Assembly: GCA_963691885.1 (NCBI GenBank) | Contig: OY829843.1 | Location: 3,534,001 to 3,598,000, forward strand | Direction: 5' to 3' | Length of the DNA stretch: 64,000 nt | Source: G963691885 sp963691885 | GTDB lineage: Bacteria; Pseudomonadota; Alphaproteobacteria; UBA8366; Aestuariispiraceae | Shown here: piece by piece, positions 53,222 to 62,455 of the stretch | Numbering within the stretch: position 1 is the first letter of the stretch | Layout: each line of letters begins with the position of its first letter | Translations under genes and position numbers: made by a program | Notes under the pieces: model-generated | The model's input: only the letters and a program-made list of their open reading frames with translations | What the model was told of the DNA's origin: nothing | Databases searched by the model: none

Positions 53222-55294
53222 ATGAAGTACACAGCCTTGGGCGGCGCATCACTGTTTGCGCTCGCAATTTCTATGGGTCTGACCGGTTTGGTCACTCCAG
53301 CATCCGCATCCGATTGCCCGGCAATTACCGTTGCTGACGACAAGGGCATCTCGGGCAAATATCCGCAGCAGTTCGAACTGTCAGAGTTTCAGTCTCTGGC
53401 GAGTTGTACGCTGTCATTTAATGCCAACCCAGACAGTGCGGCATTGAATGCACAGATTCAGGGCAACCCGGACCTGCCACCCTTGGCAGAGCGTCTACCG
53501 GAAGAGCCGCTTGTGGTGATGCCCTATGACATGATCGGACGCTATGGCGGGACGCTGGATGTTTTGTCGAATGCGACAGAGGCCGGGACTTCGGACTTCC
53601 TTTCTGTGCGTCACGTCAATTTTGTACGGTTCTCTGATGATCTTTCGACGATCGTTCCGAACGTTGCAAAAGATTGGGAATGGAATGAGGACTTTACGCA
53701 ACTGACCTTCTTCCTTCGTAAGGGGCACAAATGGTCAGACGGCGTGCCGTTCACCGCGAATGACGTGAAATTCTGGTACGATGATCTGAATTTCGACACC
53801 AATGTGATCGAAAAGCCAAAAGATTATCTGATGGTTGCGGGTGAGCGTATGACCGTTGATGTGGTCGATGATCACACGGTCCGCTTTAACCTGCCAGCAC
53901 CCAAGCCGGGCCTGCTGTCGCATTTCGCGACCCATTTCGCGCAGGGCTTCCAGCCTTTGCATTTTCTGGGTCAATTCCATCCGAAACATAACCCCGATGC
54001 CGACAAACTGGCACAGGAAATGGGTTTCGCGAATGGCTATGAGGCTCTGAATTTCTATTACGGGAATTCCGACTGGACGGATACACCGACCCCGATGCTG
54101 CGGGATCCGGCAAAGGCGGCCACATTGCCAAAGGCAACACAGCCGACCCTGGAAAGCCATATTTATGTAACCGACACGACCGAAGGTCGCCATCTTGTTG
54201 CTAACCCGTATTTCCACTGGGTTGATACAGCGGGTAACCAACTGCCTTATATCAGCGAGCAGGATGAGGTCTATATCAACGAGAATGAGGTGCGTATCCT
54301 CAAGCTCATCAACGGCGAAGTCGATTACAAGTCTCAGTCGGTTCAGCTGCCTTCCGCACCGATCCTCTTGGAAAACCAGGAAAAGGGTGACTATACGGTT
54401 CACCTGAAGCCGCAGATCGCCATGCCGAACTTTGGCTTCAACGTGACCCATCCTGATCTGGAAAAGCGCAAAGTCTTTGGTGACCTTCGTTTCCGTCAGG
54501 CCATGTCCGTTGCCATGAACCGGCCGGAACTGAATGAGGTTATCTTCTTTGGTCTCGGAACGCCTCAGCAATATGTGGCCTTCTCACCGGCCCCATCCTT
54601 CGTCTCTGAAGAGATGAAGCAGTATTACACCCAGTTTGATCCTGATCTCGCGAACTCGCTGCTGGACGAAATGGGTGTTGTCGATGCCGATGGTGATGGC
54701 AACCGCGATCTTCCCAATGGCGACCGTCTGGTTGTGAACCTGCAATTCTCCACACAGGGGATTGCCGGTGAAGTTGCTGAATTCGTGGCACAGAACTGGA
54801 CCGATGTTGGCGTTCAGACAACGGTTAAGGAAGTGACGCCGGACGAATATCGTTCTGCTCAGTCTTCCAACCAGCTGGACGTTGTGATGTGGCAGAAGGG
54901 TCAGCCGCTTGCCATCATCCTGGGCAACGCTGAATTGTTCCTGCCGCCTTTCGAAAACTACTTTGCGTCCCGGAACGGCATGCTCTGGGCTGAGTATATT
55001 GAAAGCAATGGCGCCAAAGGTGTTGAGCCACCGGCCTATGTCTATCAGCTGATCGATGACATCAACGCGTTCCAGTCGCTTCAGCCCGGAACGCCTGAGT
55101 CGGACGAAGTTGGTGCACGTCTCGTGAAAAACATGGTCGAGAACCTGTTGTTCATCGGCGCGATGCTGGCACCGGCCCCGATTTACCATCGGAACGCTCT
55201 TGAAAACTTCACGGAATTCAAGACCTGGTCCTATGAGTACTATCGCACTTATCCGTATCGTGGACCGCAATGGTTCCTCTCGGACGAGAGCTGA
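53222..55294 (+). CDS. Peptide/opine-type ABC transporter substrate-binding protein (SBP family 5)
   Basis: A 690-residue periplasmic protein with a signal peptide (ends TPASASD) and a large family 5 lobe. EPLVVMPYDMIGRYGGTLD and WSDGVPFTANDVKFWYDDL are typical of DppA/OppA-like proteins; VFGDLRFRQAMSVAMNRPELNEVIFFG is another landmark. At 690 residues it is longer than usual OppA (about 540). It heads the operon of two permeases and two ATPases. The ligand is unknown. A strong hairpin (55308-55336) lies just after its stop. Confidence 0.92.
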   Translation: MKYTALGGASLFALAISMGLTGLVTPASASDCPAITVADDKGISGKYPQQFELSEFQSLASCTLSFNANPDSAALNAQIQGNPDLPPLAERLPEEPLVVMPYDMIGRYGGTLDVLSNATEAGTSDFLSVRHVNFVRFSDDLSTIVPNVAKDWEWNEDFTQLTFFLRKGHKWSDGVPFTANDVKFWYDDLNFDTNVIEKPKDYLMVAGERMTVDVVDDHTVRFNLPAPKPGLLSHFATHFAQGFQPLHFLGQFHPKHNPDADKLAQEMGFANGYEALNFYYGNSDWTDTPTPMLRDPAKAATLPKATQPTLESHIYVTDTTEGRHLVANPYFHWVDTAGNQLPYISEQDEVYINENEVRILKLINGEVDYKSQSVQLPSAPILLENQEKGDYTVHLKPQIAMPNFGFNVTHPDLEKRKVFGDLRFRQAMSVAMNRPELNEVIFFGLGTPQQYVAFSPAPSFVSEEMKQYYTQFDPDLANSLLDEMGVVDADGDGNRDLPNGDRLVVNLQFSTQGIAGEVAEFVAQNWTDVGVQTTVKEVTPDEYRSAQSSNQLDVVMWQKGQPLAIILGNAELFLPPFENYFASRNGMLWAEYIESNGAKGVEPPAYVYQLIDDINAFQSLQPGTPESDEVGARLVKNMVENLLFIGAMLAPAPIYHRNALENFTEFKTWSYEYYRTYPYRGPQWFLSDES

Positions 55295-55307
55295 TTTCCC
55301 CAAGACA

Positions 55308-55336
55308 AACGGTCGGGCCTGGTTGGCCTGACCGTT
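55308..55336 (+). promoter_or_regulatory. 12-bp stem-loop after the Opp-type binding-protein gene
   Basis: AACGGTCGGGCC (55308-55319) pairs with GGCCTGACCGTT (55325-55336) around a 5-nt loop; one pair is a G-U wobble, the other eleven are Watson-Crick. It is 13 nt after the SBP stop and 82 nt before the permease ATG, with no T-run. This is the third SBP-permease junction in the window with a strong hairpin. Confidence 0.75.
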
Positions 55337-55418
55337 CCAGTGACAAGGGCGGTGACTGTCAGAGCAATGACGGTCATCGTCCCTTTCGCCGTTTCAGACA
55401 GTGCGGGGAAGGGCCTGT

Positions 55419-56423
55419 ATGAAGTATACCCAGTTTCTGGCGATGCGGGCGTCAATGGCGGTTTTCACGCTGCTGCTTGTCTCCTTCATTGTGTTTTCCT
55501 TGATGGAAATGGTGCCCGGCGATTGCGCCGAACGTTATCTCGCTTTTAAGAACACCCAGGGCAGTCAGATATCCGTCGCTGATATTGAGGCAGAACGGGT
55601 TCGCCTGGGGCTGGACAAACCCTTTATTCAGCGTTGGGCCAGCTGGGTTGGCAACGTCTTCATTCACGGCGATTTCGGTGACAGCTGCATCTTGCGCGTG
55701 CCGATCAATCAATTGCTCAAAGACAAGTTCTGGATCAGCCTGGGTCTTTGCCTGACCAGCCTTATTCTGGCCTACGCAATTGCCGTTCCTGTTGGCATCG
55801 TTGCTGCCACCTCCAAGAACGCCGTGTTGAACAACACCCTTCGTTTTGTCAGCTATCTCGGTCTGGCCATGCCGAACTTCCTGCTGGCTCTCATGATCAT
55901 GCTGGCTTCAACTGTGTTTTTTGGCGACAGCCTGACCGGATTGTTTTCCAAGGAATACCGGGATGCTGAATGGTCCTGGGACCGGGTAATGGATTTCCTC
56001 AGCCGGGCCTGGTTGCCAATCTTCATTCTGGGCTGGTCCGCGACGGCCTTTGCCCTGCAAACCGTTCGGGCATTGATGTCGGACGAGATCGGCAAGCTTT
56101 ATGTGACTGCCGCCGCCGCACGAGGGATATCCGGCGGGAAACTGCTGTGGCGCTATCCGGCAAGACATGCGCTTGCCCCGATCATCAATTCACTGGGCTT
56201 TGACCTGAACCGTATTTTTAATGAGTTGCCGGTGGTTGCCCTGATCCTGGTCCTGACAGATTCCGGTGCCTTGCTGATTGAGGCGCTGGCGCGGTCCAAT
56301 GATCAGCAATTGGCGGGGGCAATCATTTTTCTGCTGACCGCCTCTATCGTTTCCCTGAACTTCGTGACCGATGTTCTGCTTTCAATACTGGATCCCAGGA
56401 TCCGCAGTTCGGTGATGGGATAG
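55419..56423 (+). CDS. ABC transporter permease, DppB/OppB-like
   Basis: 334 residues from ATG 55419 (GGGGAAGGG upstream; GTG 55401 is less likely). Six TM helices, long periplasmic loop after TM1 (VPGDCAERYLAFKN), and the cytoplasmic coupling helix YVTAAAARGISGGKLLWRYPARHALAP, with ELPVVALILVLTDSGALLIEA before the last helices. It is the first permease of the importer. Confidence 0.92.
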   Translation: MKYTQFLAMRASMAVFTLLLVSFIVFSLMEMVPGDCAERYLAFKNTQGSQISVADIEAERVRLGLDKPFIQRWASWVGNVFIHGDFGDSCILRVPINQLLKDKFWISLGLCLTSLILAYAIAVPVGIVAATSKNAVLNNTLRFVSYLGLAMPNFLLALMIMLASTVFFGDSLTGLFSKEYRDAEWSWDRVMDFLSRAWLPIFILGWSATAFALQTVRALMSDEIGKLYVTAAAARGISGGKLLWRYPARHALAPIINSLGFDLNRIFNELPVVALILVLTDSGALLIEALARSNDQQLAGAIIFLLTASIVSLNFVTDVLLSILDPRIRSSVMG

Positions 56424-56427
56424 GATT

Positions 56428-57633
56428 ATGACTGACACGACTGCAAACCCGTCATCCGGACCTGAATTGAGTGGTGAGGAAAAAGCCCGGAAAGAGGCGT
56501 ATTTCACCGCGTCCCAAGGGCAGCTGATCTGGGCACGTTTCAAAAAGAACCGGTCTGCCATGATCGCGGGGACGGTCCTGTTGCTGCTCATCCTGACCGG
56601 TATCTTCGCGCCATTCCTCTCGCCCTATGACCCGACGATTGCGGGGGCTGACAAAGATTACCGGAATGGCGCGCCGCAGATCCCGATGTTCTGTGATCAC
56701 AATGGCTGTTCGATGCGTCCTTTCCTGCATGGGGTTGAGCGCAAGAGGAACCTGAAGACCCTGCGCTTCGAGACCACCATCAACATAGAGGAGCGGCGTT
56801 ACCTTCAGTTCTTTGTTCAGGGCTGGGAATACAAATACGCAGCCTTCTCTTTTGACCTGCCCGGTGAGAAGAATGAGGTCCGCTTCAATGGATTTTCCTT
56901 TACCACGCATCTCTTTGGTATTGATGACGGCGGCATTCACCTGTTCGGAACCGATGGTACGGGCAAGGACATTTTCAGTCGGACATTACACGCGGTCTAC
57001 ACATCCCTTGCGGTGGGCACGATCGGGGTTGTTATTTCGTTTGTGCTTGCACTGTTGATCGGCGGTGTAGCGGGCTATTTCGGTGGGTGGATCGACTCGG
57101 TCCTGCAGATGATAACCGATGCCATTCGAACGGTACCTGCCATTCCGTTATTCATGGCACTGGCCGCCTTTGTGCCTGATGAATGGTCGTCTGAGACACG
57201 GTTCTTCTTCATTTCCTGCATTCTGGGGTTAATTGGTTGGCCGACCCTGGCGCGGCGTGTCCGCACTCATTTGTTGAGTGAGCGGAACCAGGAATATGTG
57301 TTGGCCGCACAGCTCTGCGGTTCGTCATCGGGACATATTATCCGCCGTCACCTGCTGCCGAGCTTCACCTCTTACATCATCGTCGATCTGGTGATCTCCT
57401 TTCCCTATATGGTGCTCTCGGAAACAGCGCTCAGCTTCATCGGGCTTGGGTTGAAGGAGCCGGTGAACTCATTGGGTGTGATGCTGCAGTCGGTTTCTGA
57501 AGCCGACGTTTTGCTGAACTATAAATGGGAATTCATCCCGGTCATCTTCTTCGTGGCGCTTGTCATGGCCTTTGTGTTTGTGGGCGACGGATTGCGCGAT
57601 GCAGCCGACCCCTATTCGAGTACCAAGAAATGA
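56428..57633 (+). CDS. ABC transporter permease, DppC/OppC-like, with large periplasmic insertion
   Basis: 401 residues. After an N-terminal tail and TM1 (AGTVLLLLILTGIFAPFLSPYDP) comes an unusual periplasmic insertion of about 100 residues (GAPQIPMFCDHNGC ... FFVQGWEYKYAAFSF ... NGFSFTTHLFG) before the DSR-like segment LFGTDGTGKDIFSRTLHAVYTSLAVG and the other TM helices. The coupling loop YVLAAQLCGSSSGHIIRRHLLPSF is typical. Similar insertions occur in YejE-like permeases. It lies 4 nt after the previous permease and overlaps the ATPase gene by 4 nt (ATGA). Confidence 0.92.
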   Translation: MTDTTANPSSGPELSGEEKARKEAYFTASQGQLIWARFKKNRSAMIAGTVLLLLILTGIFAPFLSPYDPTIAGADKDYRNGAPQIPMFCDHNGCSMRPFLHGVERKRNLKTLRFETTINIEERRYLQFFVQGWEYKYAAFSFDLPGEKNEVRFNGFSFTTHLFGIDDGGIHLFGTDGTGKDIFSRTLHAVYTSLAVGTIGVVISFVLALLIGGVAGYFGGWIDSVLQMITDAIRTVPAIPLFMALAAFVPDEWSSETRFFFISCILGLIGWPTLARRVRTHLLSERNQEYVLAAQLCGSSSGHIIRRHLLPSFTSYIIVDLVISFPYMVLSETALSFIGLGLKEPVNSLGVMLQSVSEADVLLNYKWEFIPVIFFVALVMAFVFVGDGLRDAADPYSSTKK

Positions 57634-58619
57634 GTTTGCTTTCTGTCGATAATCTGACGCTGCAATTTCAGACCGATGAAGGTCTGGTGACAGCCGTTGA
57701 TAACGTCTCTTTCGGCGTGGAAGCGGGCGAGGTTTTGGGCCTCGTCGGGGAGTCCGGATCAGGGAAATCTGTGACGGCGAAATCCATTATGAAACTGAAT
57801 CCCGAGAATGCGGTCTATGGCGATGAAAGTCGGATTGCTTTGACGCTGCCCGATGGTCCTGTCGATGTCTTTTCCCTGAAGACCTCCCGCGAGATGGAAA
57901 TTGTCAGGGGTGGCTCGGTTTCAATGATCTTTCAGGAACCGATGGCCAGTTTCGCGCCTGCCATTACCATTGGAGACCAGATGGTGGAACAACTGGTCCT
58001 GCACAAGAAAATCTCCAAGAAAGAGGCGAAGGAATGGTCGATTGAGATGTTGGCCCGGGTTGGTATTTCCGATGCGCGCCGCCGTTTCGATCAATATGCG
58101 TTCCAGCTTTCCGGCGGGATGCGGCAGCGGGCGATGATCGCAATGGCCCTTTCGACCAATCCGAAACTGTTGATTGCGGACGAGCCGACAACGGCGCTGG
58201 ACGTGACGATCCAGGCGCAGGTGATCGATCTGATGAAGGATTTGGTCAGGGAATACGGGATGGGGATTGTTTTCATCACCCATGATCTTGGCGTCATTGC
58301 GCAGACCGCCGACAAGGTGGCCGTTATGTATTTGGGTAAACTGGTTGAATATGGTGCGGTGCGCGATGTGATCAGAAATCCGATCCATCCCTATACCCAG
58401 GGGCTGTTGAAGGCGCTGCCGCGACTTGATGACCTGGATGCTCCGCTAATACCGGTGCCGGGCGACATCCCAAGCCCGCTGGAACGACCGACCGGCTGTG
58501 TTTTTCATACGAGATGTCCGATGGCAGAACCCGCCTGTGCGCAACAGGTTCCAACCCGTCGTAATTTTGGTGCCGGTCATTCTGCCGCCTGTCTTGTCGC
58601 TGGGGGAGGGGGCGTCTGA
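57630..58619 (+). CDS. ABC transporter ATP-binding protein, DppD/OppD-like
   Basis: 329 residues from ATG 57630, overlapping the upstream stop. Walker A GESGSGKS, Q-loop SMIFQEPMASFAPA, signature LSGGMRQR, Walker B LLIADEPTTALDVT and H-loop FITHDLGVIA are canonical, and the C-terminus carries the cysteine-rich iron-sulphur-like tail (GCVFHTRCPMAEPAC) of this family. Its stop overlaps the next start (TGATG). Confidence 0.95.
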   Translation: MSLLSVDNLTLQFQTDEGLVTAVDNVSFGVEAGEVLGLVGESGSGKSVTAKSIMKLNPENAVYGDESRIALTLPDGPVDVFSLKTSREMEIVRGGSVSMIFQEPMASFAPAITIGDQMVEQLVLHKKISKKEAKEWSIEMLARVGISDARRRFDQYAFQLSGGMRQRAMIAMALSTNPKLLIADEPTTALDVTIQAQVIDLMKDLVREYGMGIVFITHDLGVIAQTADKVAVMYLGKLVEYGAVRDVIRNPIHPYTQGLLKALPRLDDLDAPLIPVPGDIPSPLERPTGCVFHTRCPMAEPACAQQVPTRRNFGAGHSAACLVAGGGGV

Positions 58620-59623
58620 TGTCTGATTTTGTAATAGAGGCCGACCAACTCTCGGTCCATTACCCGATCGGGGGATCTCTGTTCGGTCCAAAGCCGGTTG
58701 TGCGGGCAGTGGAAAAAGTCTCTCTCAGTATTCCCCGCGGTTCATTCTTCGGGCTGGTGGGTGAGAGCGGTTCGGGCAAGACGACATTTGGTCGTGCGCT
58801 ACTGCGGGCCGCCCCGATCAGCGATGGCTATGTCGGGTATAAAGATGGTGAAGTTCAATACGATCTGGCCAAGCTGACCAAGACCGAATTGAAAGACTAC
58901 CGCAAACGCGCGCAATTGATTTTTCAGGATCCTTATGCCGCGCTTAGTCCCCGGATGACAGTTCGCGATATCATTGCAGAACCTTTGGAGGTTATGGGGA
59001 TAACCACGACACGGGAAGAGACCGATGCCAGAGTGCGGGAGATCGCGGCGAAATGCCGTTTGAACCTGGAACATCTGCGCCGTTTCCCCCATGCCTTTTC
59101 AGGCGGTCAGCGCCAGCGCATTTCGATTGCAAGGGCACTCGTTGCAAATCCCAGATTTGTTGTTGCCGATGAAAGCGTGGCCGCGCTGGACGTCTCAATT
59201 CAGGCCGATGTTCTGAACCTTCTGAAGTCATTGCAGGCGGAGCTTGGCCTCACCTTTCTGTTCATCAGTCATGATCTCAGCGTTGTTGCGCATACCTGTG
59301 ACCATGTCGCGGTGATGTATCTGGGACGGCTGGTGGAAACCGCGCCGACACGGTCCCTGTTTACGGCACCACGCCATCCCTATACCAAGGCTCTGCTCTC
59401 CGCGATCCCAAGCCTCGACCCTGATGATACGGGCCGTGCCCAACGACTGGAGGGCGAAATACCAAGCCCGACGGATCCGCCGCCGGGTTGCAAGTTTAAC
59501 ACGCGCTGTCCCCATGCGACCGATCAATGCCGTTCTGAGGAACCGCAATTGGCATCGGCCGCGCCGGAGCATCAGGTTGCGTGTCACCGCTGGCAGGAGC
59601 TGTTCGAAACGGTCCCGGCCTGA
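58619..59623 (+). CDS. ABC transporter ATP-binding protein, DppF/OppF-like
   Basis: 334 residues from ATG 58619. Walker A GESGSGKTT, Q-loop LIFQDPYAALSPR, signature FSGGQRQR, Walker B VVADESVAALDVS (Ser instead of Pro after the catalytic Glu) and H-loop FISHDLSVVA. The C-terminal cysteine tail GCKFNTRCPHATDQC is present. It forms the second ATPase of the importer. It ends 4 nt from the convergent CaiD-like gene. Confidence 0.95.
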   Translation: MSDFVIEADQLSVHYPIGGSLFGPKPVVRAVEKVSLSIPRGSFFGLVGESGSGKTTFGRALLRAAPISDGYVGYKDGEVQYDLAKLTKTELKDYRKRAQLIFQDPYAALSPRMTVRDIIAEPLEVMGITTTREETDARVREIAAKCRLNLEHLRRFPHAFSGGQRQRISIARALVANPRFVVADESVAALDVSIQADVLNLLKSLQAELGLTFLFISHDLSVVAHTCDHVAVMYLGRLVETAPTRSLFTAPRHPYTKALLSAIPSLDPDDTGRAQRLEGEIPSPTDPPPGCKFNTRCPHATDQCRSEEPQLASAAPEHQVACHRWQELFETVPA

Positions 59624-59627
59624 TCGA

Positions 59628-60410
59628 TTACTTCCCCTTCCAGACGGGATCGCGCTTTTCTGCGAAGGCCTTGAAACCCTCCAGATTGTCTTCCGATCCA
59701 TAGAGTATATCAACGGTCGGCAATTGGCGTTTTGTTGTCCGGTTCATTGTATCCTGAAAGCGTTCCCCCTCTGCATCCCGCACAACTTCCTTGATCGCGG
59801 CGTAGACCAGGGGCGGGCCAGAGGCGAGCAGACGGGCCATTTCCCAGGCCTTGTCATGAAGGGTATCAAGACTGTGGATTTGGTTCACAAATCCCCATCG
59901 ATGCGCTTCTTCCACATCCAGCCACCGCCCGGTCAGCAGCATTTCCATTGCGATGTGATAGGGGATACGCTTTGGCAGTTTGATGGAGGCGGCATCGGCC
60001 AGTGTCCCGGACCGGATTTCCGGCAAGGCGAAGCTGGCCGTATCGGAGGCGAGGATGATATCCGCTGAAAGCGCGAGTTCTAGTCCACCCCCGCAGCAGA
60101 TTCCGTTGACCGCCGCGATGACCGGCTTGTTTAGATTGGGCAATTCCTGCAGCCCCCCAAAGCCACCAACACCGTAATCGCCATCTACCGCGTCCCCGTC
60201 GGCGGCTGCCTTCAGGTCCCAGCCAGGGCAAAAAAACTTTTCGCCCGATGCCCGGATGATCGCGACGCGCTGCTCTGGATCATCCCGGAATTCCGCGAAG
60301 GCATCCCCCATAAGACGGCTGGTCTTCAGATCGATTGCGTTTGCTTTTGGGCGGTTGAGCGTGAGTTCAAAAACACCGCCCTCGCGCTTGATGTGAATTG
60401 GTTCGTCCAT
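59628..60410 (-). CDS. CaiD-like carnitinyl-CoA dehydratase (crotonase family)
   Basis: A 260-residue crotonase-fold enzyme with close resemblance, as I remember it, to E. coli CaiD: NRPKANAIDLKTSR, FRDDPEQRVAIIRASGEKFF, GWDLKAAADGDAVDGDYGVGGF and AFAEKRDPVWKGK nearly repeat CaiD. Both glutamates used by CaiD (in GGGLELALSAD and SFALPEIRSG) are present. CaiD interconverts carnitinyl-CoA and crotonobetainyl-CoA. It is followed, in the same direction upstream, by a CoA ligase and an acyl-CoA dehydrogenase, a set consistent with carnitine or crotonobetaine use; the ligand is still inferred. Confidence 0.8.
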   Translation of the reverse strand: MDEPIHIKREGGVFELTLNRPKANAIDLKTSRLMGDAFAEFRDDPEQRVAIIRASGEKFFCPGWDLKAAADGDAVDGDYGVGGFGGLQELPNLNKPVIAAVNGICCGGGLELALSADIILASDTASFALPEIRSGTLADAASIKLPKRIPYHIAMEMLLTGRWLDVEEAHRWGFVNQIHSLDTLHDKAWEMARLLASGPPLVYAAIKEVVRDAEGERFQDTMNRTTKRQLPTVDILYGSEDNLEGFKAFAEKRDPVWKGK

Positions 60411-60413
60411 GAC

Positions 60414-62444
60414 TTATTCCTCCATTCGGATCAGAGCATCCACCGCAACCGCACGATCAGTTGTGCAAACCAGGGGATTTACCTCAACTTCGAGCAGGTG
60501 ATTGGCATTTTCAACGGTATAGTTCTGCAGGGCCATCACGGCATCAATGACAGCGTCCATGCTTATCCCGGGCTTGCCCCGAAAGCCGTGCAAAACTGGG
60601 GCGATCTTTAAACTGTTGAGTGCTTCAAGAATGTCCTCTCGGCGCGAGGGCACAAGAAGCGAGGTGCGATCAGAGAGTATTTCCGTATAAATGCCACCGG
60701 CCGCTATGGTCAGCACAAACCCATGGGCTTCGTCACGGACGATCCCGATCAACAGCTCGGCAATGCCGTCAGTGATCATCTCTTCAACCAGAAACCGCTC
60801 TGTCGGCATGGCGCTGGCCGCGTCGATGACTGAATTTCTATCGACCAGGTTCAGGGCAACCGCCCCCCTGTCAGATTTACGGGCGATACCTTCGCCTTTA
60901 ACGACCATGGGGTAGCCGATACAATCTGCTGCCTGTCCGGCCAGTTCAGGTGTGGTGGCCGAAACTCTTTTGGGCGTCGCCAGTGCTTTTTCCGCCAGTG
61001 CCTGCTTAGAGGCATCTTCGGATAAGGTACGACCCGTGCTCGAACTTGCACCGGTTTTTAAGACAGGGTCCGGATTTGAGGATTGCCCGAGTGTTCCTGC
61101 AATCTGGATCGCCGCGAATGCCTCGTCCAATCCCAGGAAGGGAGTGATCCCCGAATTGACCAGCCGCTTACAGATTGGTTCTGGCAGGTTTTCGGGCATG
61201 GAGGCTACAACCGCGAAACGACGCCCCGTCAGCTTGGCTGCATTTTCAATCGCATCGATGGCAATGTCCCATTCGGCGGCATCACATCGGTCCATGCGCG
61301 GAAAGTCGAGGACGATCGTGGTCATGGAGACGTGCTCGACAGCCATGGTGCTAAACACCTGTGTCATTGCTGCCTCGTTGCGCCAGATATCAGTGTGATA
61401 GTCGAGCGGGTTTGCGCGCGCGACCAACGGTCCCAGCACGCTGGCCAATTGCTGATCCTGTGCATCTGTTAGTGGAGGGAAGGTGATCCCTTTGGCCATG
61501 CCGGTATCGGCCGAAAGGCTGGCCTCGCCACCGGAACAGCTAAGACACGAAACCTGGGTATTCTCCAATGGCCCGGTAACATGCAGCAGTTTCAGCGTCT
61601 CCAGCAAATCCGGTATGCTCTTGGCCCGGCCAAAACCCAGACGTCTGATCAGGGCATCGGCCCCCGCATCGCTGCCGGCAAGGCTCGCTGTGTGAGAGAT
61701 CGTTGCGGTTTGTGCCTGGCTGGACTGCCCGACTTTCAGGATTACAACCGGTTTGCCCAAATTCCGTGCCGTTCGGGACAGGCTCTCATAGGCTTCAAGA
61801 TCACCAAACCCCTCGATATGACACCCTATTGCGGTGACTCTTGGGTCCTCAGCAACCTGTTCTGCGATCTGTGCCAGATCAACGCGCGCCTGATTGCCCG
61901 TCGTGATGATATAGGCCAGTGGCAGGCCACGCGCCTGCATCGTCAGGTTTATCGCAATGTTTGAGGATTGGGTGAGGATGGCGACGCCACTCTGGACAAT
62001 CTCACCGCCATGCTGATCCGGCCATAGCAGGGCTCCGTCCAGATAGTTGAGAAAGCCATAGCAGTTTGGCCCTAATATGGCCATGTCACCAGATGCTTCA
62101 ATCAACTGGTCGTGCAGGCTGTTGCCATCTTCGCCGCCGGTCTCGCGAAAACCACTGGCAAAGCACACGGCTCCACCGGCGCCTTTTTCCTTCAGGGCCT
62201 GGATGATATCAATCGTGGCGAACCGGTTGACGCCAATGAAACTGGCATCCGGTGCTGCGGGTAAGTCACGGACATTCTTGAATGCGGGCAGTCCGGCAAT
62301 CTGATCCTTTGTTGGATACACGGGCCAGATATTGCCCTTGTAGCCGATTTTCTGACACTGTGCGATCACCGAACGGCACCAGATCCCGCCGCCAATAACA
62401 GCGAGAGCTTTGGGACGCAGCAATCGTTCCAGGTTCTCGTTCAT
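60414..62444 (-). CDS. NDP-forming acyl-CoA synthetase (acetate-CoA ligase family)
   Basis: A 676-residue fused enzyme: CoA-binding domain (RPKALAVIGGG), flavodoxin-like ligase domain with the phosphohistidine loop ATISHTASLAGSDAG, and a C-terminal ATP-grasp domain (VKGEGIARKSDRGAVALNL). It makes acyl-CoA with ATP, giving ADP plus phosphate. Its position between a CaiD-like hydratase (3-nt gap) and an acyl-CoA dehydrogenase suggests it activates the same substrate, e.g. a carnitine-like betaine. Confidence 0.88.
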   Translation of the reverse strand: MNENLERLLRPKALAVIGGGIWCRSVIAQCQKIGYKGNIWPVYPTKDQIAGLPAFKNVRDLPAAPDASFIGVNRFATIDIIQALKEKGAGGAVCFASGFRETGGEDGNSLHDQLIEASGDMAILGPNCYGFLNYLDGALLWPDQHGGEIVQSGVAILTQSSNIAINLTMQARGLPLAYIITTGNQARVDLAQIAEQVAEDPRVTAIGCHIEGFGDLEAYESLSRTARNLGKPVVILKVGQSSQAQTATISHTASLAGSDAGADALIRRLGFGRAKSIPDLLETLKLLHVTGPLENTQVSCLSCSGGEASLSADTGMAKGITFPPLTDAQDQQLASVLGPLVARANPLDYHTDIWRNEAAMTQVFSTMAVEHVSMTTIVLDFPRMDRCDAAEWDIAIDAIENAAKLTGRRFAVVASMPENLPEPICKRLVNSGITPFLGLDEAFAAIQIAGTLGQSSNPDPVLKTGASSSTGRTLSEDASKQALAEKALATPKRVSATTPELAGQAADCIGYPMVVKGEGIARKSDRGAVALNLVDRNSVIDAASAMPTERFLVEEMITDGIAELLIGIVRDEAHGFVLTIAAGGIYTEILSDRTSLLVPSRREDILEALNSLKIAPVLHGFRGKPGISMDAVIDAVMALQNYTVENANHLLEVEVNPLVCTTDRAVAVDALIRMEE

Positions 62445-62455
62445 ACAGGCAGTGC

